Of a DNA stretch of 21,300 nucleotides, positions 10,270 to 18,000 are shown one piece after another. The translations under genes were made by a program, and so were the position numbers. This DNA is from Apostichopus parvimensis. Lineage: Eukaryota > Echinodermata > Holothuroidea > Aspidochirotida > Stichopodidae. The stretch is from NCBI GenBank assembly GCA_000934455.1, contig KN889941.1, positions 3,524 through 24,823 of the forward strand, written 5' to 3'. A model generated the notes under the pieces. That model saw nothing but the letters and a program-made list of their open reading frames with translations. It was not told the DNA's origin and did no database searches. Positions within the stretch are counted from its first letter, which is position 1; each line of letters opens with the position of its first letter.

Positions 10270-10346
10270 TGGCTTTATAATGAGATTCGAACCATTGACC
10301 CCTGGACGTTGGTCCAGCGCTCTGTCAACTGAGATATGTAGCCCTT
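10270..10346 (-). mobile_element. tRNA-like relic (SINE head or tRNA pseudogene)
   Basis: On the minus strand this segment begins GGGCTACA, has a box A-like ATCTCAGTTGACAGAGC, an anticodon-like hairpin CTGGA/TCCAG with a six-base loop, and box B-like TGGTTCGAATC, ending AAAGCC. The overall length fits a tRNA. The anticodon loop is one base short and the T stem is poorly paired, so a functional tRNA is unlikely. Confidence 0.55.
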
Positions 10347-11124
10347 GGGTTGGCGGCGATCTGTAATCTTTATATAGCCATTTCTCAACTAGGGGCGCCA
10401 GTCAGAAACAACCTGCTTCTAAAATATTTAAGGATAACGTTACATGGTTCAAAAAGAAACTTAAAAGACCAAGCTCGCGTAAGACAAGTATGATGAGGAT
10501 AAAGGCTAGCAGAATCCTTTTCAAAACAGCAACCAAACCAACAACAACGACGAAAACAACTGCAAAAATGGCTATATCTATCAAAACAAGTTAAATAAAA
10601 AGAATCTACATAACACGTTCAATTTTTAATAACTTAATAGGGTTACACATAGCTCAATTAAATCAAATTTATCAATCGGCTCTCTGCTAATAAAATGCAA
10701 CGATTCGACTGATAAAGAAGAAAAAAAGTTTCTGAAAGGAAAACGTGCTTGCAGTTTTAAAATAGAAAGTATTTATAAGATAGAACATTTACTTTGGTTT
10801 ACGATTATTACTTTATAAATAAAGAATAAGATTAAAATTTAAAATGTTGTCATCAGCCTGTCTTGACAACATTGAACACATTTTTTAGGTATTTTTGTTT
10901 AGCAGTTTGTTGTCTTTCGGAGATAACGTATTGACTTAAAGAAACAAGTCTGTTGTTGGAAAGGAAAAATCCCAAGTTTGAGATGCAACTGCTTCATAAT
11001 GTATCAAAATACCAAAAAGGGGGCTAGATGAACGAAACCATGGGAAGTAGGTATACGTTATCATGCCTCGTATTAGCCATTGGATGAATTGATTACATAG
11101 TAAGCTGAATTACAAACTAACGGG
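10347..11124. other. Intergenic spacer with a hydrophobic short frame
   Basis: AT-rich sequence. A 60-codon minus-strand frame at 10402-10584 encodes an almost wholly hydrophobic peptide with two possible membrane segments. It arises from an A/C-rich tract, whose complement is biased to Val/Leu/Ile codons, so it is not called as a gene. Confidence 0.45.
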
Positions 11125-11175
11125 ACCAATGAGATCATTTTTTACTGACGTCATGTGGGCATATTCCAAGACGTC
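11125..11175. promoter_or_regulatory. CCAAT + CRE module
   Basis: ACCAATGAG (11125-11133, NF-Y type) is followed 12 bp later by a perfect CRE, TGACGTCA (11146-11153), and by the GACGTC palindrome (11170-11175). An inverted CCAAT lies further left, near 11080. NF-Y and CREB/ATF sites are often paired in promoters, but no transcript is assigned; the site lies downstream of the TRIM stop. Confidence 0.35.
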
Positions 11176-11381
11176 TCTTTTCTCGTTCCTATGAATTTAA
11201 GATAAGAGCGTGTACTAAAAACTTCTGCTCCACTCAGTTTTACACACTCTTCCTCGATTGGATATCAAAAATTTTTGAATTATGAAACAATGGAATGTTG
11301 ATAAGTTTTATGGTCACTAAAAGTTACCATACACATAGACTATAAAAACTACTAAATTCCTGACCCCGTGCATGAAATGTC

Positions 11382-11387
11382 TTTATT
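11382..11387 (-). terminator. Candidate polyadenylation signal overlapping the TRIM stop codon
   Basis: On the minus strand the stop TAA is followed directly by ATAAAG, so AATAAA starts on the last base of the stop codon. If used, the 3'UTR would be only a few tens of bases. Other AATAAA signals lie further downstream (for example near 10053), so this is only a candidate. Confidence 0.35.
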
Positions 11388-12060
11388 TACATCTTTGTAT
11401 CACAATAAGGCACATTGTTGTTATTATTACTGATCGTGTTCTCTGATTTTGACAAGAAATCGTGTTGTATCGTATTTACATGAATGCTGCCCTCACCCCA
11501 AAGGGTGAAGGCTGGAACAGCGCCCTCTGTTATACACTTCTGTTCAACTAAAACGGAGCGGTCGGTAGCATCTGTATAAGTAACTTTTCCGTCTTTTGAA
11601 TTCAAGAGTACTCCCACAACGGAAATTCGCCTGTTGGCAAACTTACCACCCTTTTTATTACCATGGCAACAGAGCATTCCTTTAGCAAATGTTACAGATG
11701 AAAGGTAATTGGGTCCACTTTCAGTTTGATCAGATTCGTCAGCACTATCATGTCCGCTATCGTGGTCGCCATTTTCGTTTCCGTTGTCACGGTAACGGAG
11801 TTGTTGCGCAGACTCCTCACTCACAATGCCCACGTGGACGACTGACTGCCAATCAGAGAGTCTAATCTCCCAGTAATGATTTGCGGACATAAGTTTCTTT
11901 TCGTTGATGATATGGACGGGATTTTCAACCATTGGTGACAACGGGTCAAACTCTACACCACGAAAGTTTCGTCTGATTTTGATGGACTGACCATCCTGTG
12001 AAATATTGACGAACGAGTGCTTGGAATTGCCTTTGGACGTCATCCAATGCAGTTTAGGGA
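11387..12060 (-). CDS. TRIM36: TRIM36/46-like exon 9: B30.2/SPRY domain and stop
   Basis: The exon opens after TTCTTTTTCAG with TC (phase 1), encodes VPKLHWM then the SPRY domain, and ends in TAA at 11387-11389. SPRY landmarks are [25 protein letters not shown] and [12 protein letters not shown]. An acidic loop at about 665-690 holds [11 protein letters not shown]. The tail contains an Asn run. SPRY domains bind substrate or partner proteins. Confidence 0.92.
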
Positions 12061-15000
12061 CTGAAAAAGAACAGATTAATATTTTGAATTCAATCGAACC
12101 AAGGAGGTTCTCCTTGTAGAAAGGAGACGAAGGTAAATGAATACAATATACAAGCTATACCTGCGCGCTGAGCTGCTATCATACACTGCTGCCATCAGAT
12201 GAGTATCTCGTACACACGAGGCACACGTCTAACGAAACTTTCAAGACACAACATATGAAAAACTTCAAAGGACTTTTAGAAAGTGCTTTAAAATCTGGAT
12301 CACATCTTCGAATCACATAAAACTAACTTGATTTTGTGCAGATGCAAATTCTTTCGCTAACGCAGGTATTTTTTTCTTTCGTCAAAAGGATATGTTTGGA
12401 AGGAAAGGCACGTGTAATAGTGAGGGCGCAATGCTAAAACGATACTTAAGGTAGATCGGAAAGTGCATGATTTTAAAGGAGAACGGTAAGAGTGTTGTGA
12501 GGAAAATATTACTAACCTGCAGCCCTGACAGTGTTCAATTCCACTACCTCGCTGTATGGTCCATTACCTTTGCAATTTGTCGCCCTCACTTTAAACTGGT
12601 ATGTAGAATCCACATCAAGACCGGAAATGACGTAGTGCTTTTCTTTTATATTTCTAATCGTCAGCCAGTCTGTGTGCTCTGGTATGACGTCATCAACACC
12701 AATTCTTAAAGTAGTTGGTTTAGGTTTCTTGTCTTCAACATGTTTACGATATTCCAGAGTATATGTATCAACAGCGCCACCAACTTCTGTCGGATGGTTC
12801 CATTTGACATAGGTGTCATCGTAATTGCGACAGTCTGCCCCATTCAAGGTTGGGGCTGTAGGTACTAAAGAATAGAGAAAACAATATACTTAACAACAAT
12901 ACTAATAACAATATTAAAAGTAATATGAATATGGGGCGAATTGGCTATAGGTGTCCGTATAGTAATTTAAATAAGATTATCTTTACCTTCCAGATACTTC
13001 ATGCTGTCACTGTTTCGGAGTGCTTCATCGATACGAAGACTAAAAGACGGAATGTTAACCTGACTTGAATTCACAACCGCTGCTTCTTTCAAGCCTTTGG
13101 CTACGTCTGTTAACCTGGAAAGCAAAATGGACAGAAATGAGAATCTCTAGTATCTTTATAATCGACATTTTGCACTCCTTCTGACACATATAGTCAAACT
13201 GATACCAAAATCTGACACACATTTTCAGCACCCCCCAGCTCCCCCCTCCCCACCAAATCAATTTTGTGCCCATCCTTGTAAAAGTGATTTGATAATTTAT
13301 TTATTTACTTTCATACAAGCCATATAATAACGCTGCTGCCAGTGACCATTACTTCCATAAAGATTTTAATGGAAGAAGCGAACCTAACAATCACCTTTAA
13401 TCATAAAAGTTTTTTTTATAATAGATACTCTACCAAATATCTGACGAAGAACTGGATCCGTTTGGGAGGCACCGGGGTTTAATAGTTGTATCGGAGGGGT
13501 GGGGTTGGAGTTCAATATGTCAATGCGTTACAACGGTTACATCAAGGTCACACCTTCCCAACCACCTCTATTTTTCCATTGATACTTTCAAGTTGAAGTT
13601 AAGTACCATAACCCTGAAGCCAATGTCAGTATTATGTCAAGTTAAGAACTATAAAATATAAAATATTGTAATAATTAATGGTAACGATCACAATTCAACT
13701 GTAACGATGCTCTGTGACGTCATATCTAGACTTGCTCAAGTCTTCGGGGTGACGAAACAATAATATTGTCATATCTCCCAACAGAGTACAGACTTTTATC
13801 AGCTATTTAAAGAGTTGTCGAACCATGTATCTATTACATCTGTTACATCATAGGTTGGACTGGCTTCTGCTTTTACTTTTGGGACGTTACTTTACCCAAG
13901 CACCAATTACATATAACGTGATTGGATTGGGCGTTTACTCTGATGGGTGAAAAATTCATCCAAGGCCGATAAAATTGAAATAAATACCTTCCAAATAGAG
14001 GTCTTACAGCTTGAATAAAGCAAGCCTTGTCTGTTTCCTTCAACATTTCACTGGCTAAGTCAGCGACGCCACACGCGCTGAGAGATTCTTGAATGCGTGA
14101 CAACTGCGACTCGAAGTTAGCTACCGTTATTTCAATCTCACCGTCGACACATTGCGTAAGGGTTGCCTTTCTGTCATTCAAAAGTGTCAGTATTTTCTCC
14201 GTTGTTGAAGAGAGTTCATCTTTGGCATTTGTCCCAGCATTCTGAAAAGAAGTAGCTTAACAATTTGACATATCGAGTCTAGTTAGTTAATTAATATGCA
14301 TGCTAAAATCTGGAATTCACCATTTTACCCGAGTACATTTTTGTTTTCATCCACTGTAGCATTTCGATATGAATGAATAAGAACCACGAAAAAGTACAGA
14401 TTGGAAAATACTTATTTCTGTTCTCTGGAGAGTCCACCTTAAATTAGTTCTCTTTCGGAAAAGACCTAATTTAGTATCTTCTTCAATTTCTTTTCCTCTT
14501 AGCTATAGTAGATCAGGTCAAGTGTTCCATTCAAGTGTTTTGTTCAGTCTTTTACCAACTGGATTCCACTTTTACCGCCAAACAAGGATTTGATGTCAGG
14601 AATCGAAGTAGGCCTACTCAGTATTGTGAATTCCCATTGGAAATACATCAAGCTGTCTCCCTTTTTTTTTGGGGGGGGGGGGGGAGTTAAGTAAAGGAAT
14701 ACAACAATCTTCAGATTGCAAAGATTTGATCTTCTTGTCTTTAAAGACTGACCCAATATTGAACTAGGATCGAACAGCGGATGAAATCCAAGGAAAGGGA
14801 ACAGTTCATTGATCTGTGTATATATTCTATTATAGGTATTCCTGGTATAGTCGGTGTGCGGTAAACAAACATTGTCACAGAGATGGGGCAAAGATATTTG
14901 AGATTGAGATTGAGATATTAAGTACGCACAGAATATCACAGGTGGATGAGGAGGGGGTGGGGGGGGGGGGTCTAAATCCCCCAGGCTGATTTAGGTAGAA

Positions 15001-18000
15001 CTTTTATGGAAGGGCCATAGGCGAATGAAGGATTTTATAAGGCAAGTTTTGACGTTAAATGGTACAGTCAGAGGTACATTTAGACTATAAATTAGGCCTA
15101 TGATTAGGTCTAGAAACGCCAGTTTGTGCATATAAATACTGGAATATTATTGATATGGGTACTTCGACAGAGGTACGAATACATTGTCTATAACATGTGT
15201 GTCGATCGAGACATAAACCAAAATAGTTTCTAGTGAAACATATTTGATTACAAGAAAATACAAACGCCGTTTATGTAATAAAGAATGAAAGAGCAAACTG
15301 GCTTAGTGATTCCTACACATTTCACATGGAAAATGTAATGTAACTTTGCTGACAATATTTTCAAGCCTTGACTACTGCTGAATTCTCATAATCAGCAAGG
15401 TTCCTGTACTATTGTGGATCTGTTCACAAAGATGTCACATTATCTCTTGAACTCATATGAACATTAGCATACGTGCACTTACTAAAGATTTGAAGTTCAA
15501 TTAAGCTTTACGGTTTGAGTATTTGCAGGGTTTTCACACTATGACCTCTGTTGACCTCAAACGACCTTTCATCTCTACAGAAATATGGCTCTACACCTAG
15601 GCTACACTGTTGGACTAAATGGTGTTTGCAATGTTTTCAGAATAAGACCTCTGTTGACCTTTGACCCCCACAAAAATAAAACAATACGGTTCTTGTGGAT
15701 CAACAAATTGATTCTCTTACCTGTGTATCTTGAAGTAAGGTTTGCAGTTCCTTCATTCGATTCCACAGAACCTTTTGCCGTTCTCGAATTGTGTCCAAAA
15801 TTTTTTCTAGTTTTTCCTTCAAAATGATTTAAAAAAAAAGGAAACTTGAATGTTGCATTAATATTGCATAGTCTTTGTTAACGATTTAAAGATTGTGCGT
15901 ATATAACCAGTAGCTCCAATTCGCCGATTTTGGTACTTAGACTATTCATGTAAATGAAGAATTCTATTCATCTATAGACCTACATCTCTCTGGTTGACAG
16001 CCGCTTACGTCACCATCCACAGTCAGTTTCGAGGATAACGTCGATCATATGAAAGGCTGTACAAGATTATAACATTAGGTTCGATAAAGAACTGTAACGT
16101 TATAGAACAATGTTCGCCTTTCTACGGTTTTTCTTCTTTCAGGGAAGATGATGAATGAAATAACAACGGAAAAGATAACTCATTTATTAGTCGTATATTG
16201 AGTCCGCGTATACTTGTACTCGTACGGTACTCTAGCATAGCTGATTGTCCTCATAGATGTGTACTACTAATCTGTTGGGGGCATTTTGGAAATCTAGTAT
16301 AGATACCAAGATTAAGTACTCATACGTGTGCATTGGGCCTTGTACTCGCTTTCATGATAAAGAGAGAATTTTTAATGAATACTCGTACTCATGTTGTTGT
16401 ACTCAAGCAACAAGTCTATCATCAACTAACTCACCTTCTGAACTGTGTATTTCCTTTCTATGACTGATACCTTGTGTTGATTGTGGTTACCAGTAAACTT
16501 GCAAAGGCGACAGATTGGCTTCTTGCATCCTTCACAATACATAGTGACCTTCTCATCAGGGTGATCTGTGCACATGAGGGTCTGAGTAACATGGAAAGAG
16601 GACAGGGAAAAAAGTATATATCACAATGGTGTCAGTAGTGGGATCTTATGAAATGTCGAATATACATAGTGACTCTCATCAGGGTGGTCTGTGCACATGA
16701 GGGTCTAAGTAATATGGAAAGATGACAGCAACAAAAATATGTCACAATGGTGTCAGTAGTGGGATTTTATGGAATGTCGAATATACATAGTGACCTTCTC
16801 ATCAGGGTGATCTGTGCACATGAGGGTCTAAGTAACATGGAAAGATGACAGCAAAAAACAAAATATCACAATGGTGTCAGCAGTGGGATCTTATGGAATT
16901 TCAAATATCTATATAACCTGCAGTGAAGCAACGTTTAAGATTGTCTTCGGACTGCTTATAATGAATGCCATTATACAGCCACTATACCTTTGATGTACGA
17001 TCAGGCTGCACATAATCTACAATGTGTACGTTGATGGATTTCAGCTGACATGAACCTTGACCTATTATGGCAAAACGGCAATCGATAGTACATTTCATCC
17101 ATACTCTCCCTTGGTCAAACGGTTGGGCCGAACACGATGTCCATATGTAATATGCATCCTCTCGAGAACAATCGTATAACAGCGATGCATATGGCATCAT
17201 TACCATTAAAATAATATAATGTATTTTTTTATAGAAAAAAGTAGGGAAATGAAAAATCAATGAAAAAAAAATCACATAGTAGCTAACCTTGGGTCTGTAG
17301 TTGTGCGTTGGTCCAATGTATTCGTGTTGAGCCCTCCCAGTACCCCAAGGGTGGACTCTCTTGAAACATTCGTTGCAGAAACTAGCCTTGCAGTCGAGAC
17401 AACTCTTAGTAGCGTCCTGTGCGGGTGACTTCTTGCAAGAACCACACGGAACGCGCATAGCTTTCTTTACCTCTAATTTAAATCTGTGAACAGAATAATT
17501 TCGTCAGAATGTGGTTATCACTGAGTATGATATACCGAAATGAAGAGCATTGACAGAAAGTAGACACATCTGTTGCTACAACATTAATGCTGCAAACTAG
17601 TCAGCAAAATACATATAGAACTGAACATATATTAAATTGTGAAGGGTGTTATCATCCCGTTACAACCAGATCTCATTTATACGAGGATAGATACCATTAG
17701 CGTAAGGGCGCAAAGGAAGAAGTGTGTGTGTGTGTGGTGGGGGGGGGGGGTTGTATCTGACAGGGAAATAGAACTGGACATATAGTAAACTGTAAAGGGT
17801 ATTATCATCCCGTTACAACCAGATCTCATTTATATGAGGATAGATACCAATAGCATATATAGGCGCAAAGGAAGAAGGCGGAGGAAGGGTGTGTGTTGGA
17901 AAGTGAAGTATTTGTATTGATAGAGATTTGGGGGGGGGGTGAATCTCTGTCCCACTTGCCACACATCCTACCCTCCATTCCAATTGCTTTACACAAAATC

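Noticed and set aside
10402..10584. 60-codon hydrophobic minus-strand frame with two possible membrane segments
   Set aside because: An A/C-rich tract automatically yields Val/Leu/Ile on the other strand; kept only as a possible target of the 11125-11175 module.
12467..12709. Plus-strand frame opposite the FN3 exon
   Set aside because: Antisense shadow of a clear FN3-coding exon.
14544..14939. 131-codon minus-strand frame inside TRIM intron 5
   Set aside because: It crosses a T9/G14 homopolymer that gives Pro and Lys runs, lies within a well bounded intron and has no domain.
15585..15827. Plus-strand frame across TRIM exon 5
   Set aside because: Part is antisense to the coiled-coil exon and the rest is intron repeat.
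16537..16905. CRISPR-like direct repeats
   Set aside because: The units are contiguous ~123-bp copies without spacers and include eukaryotic exon sequence.
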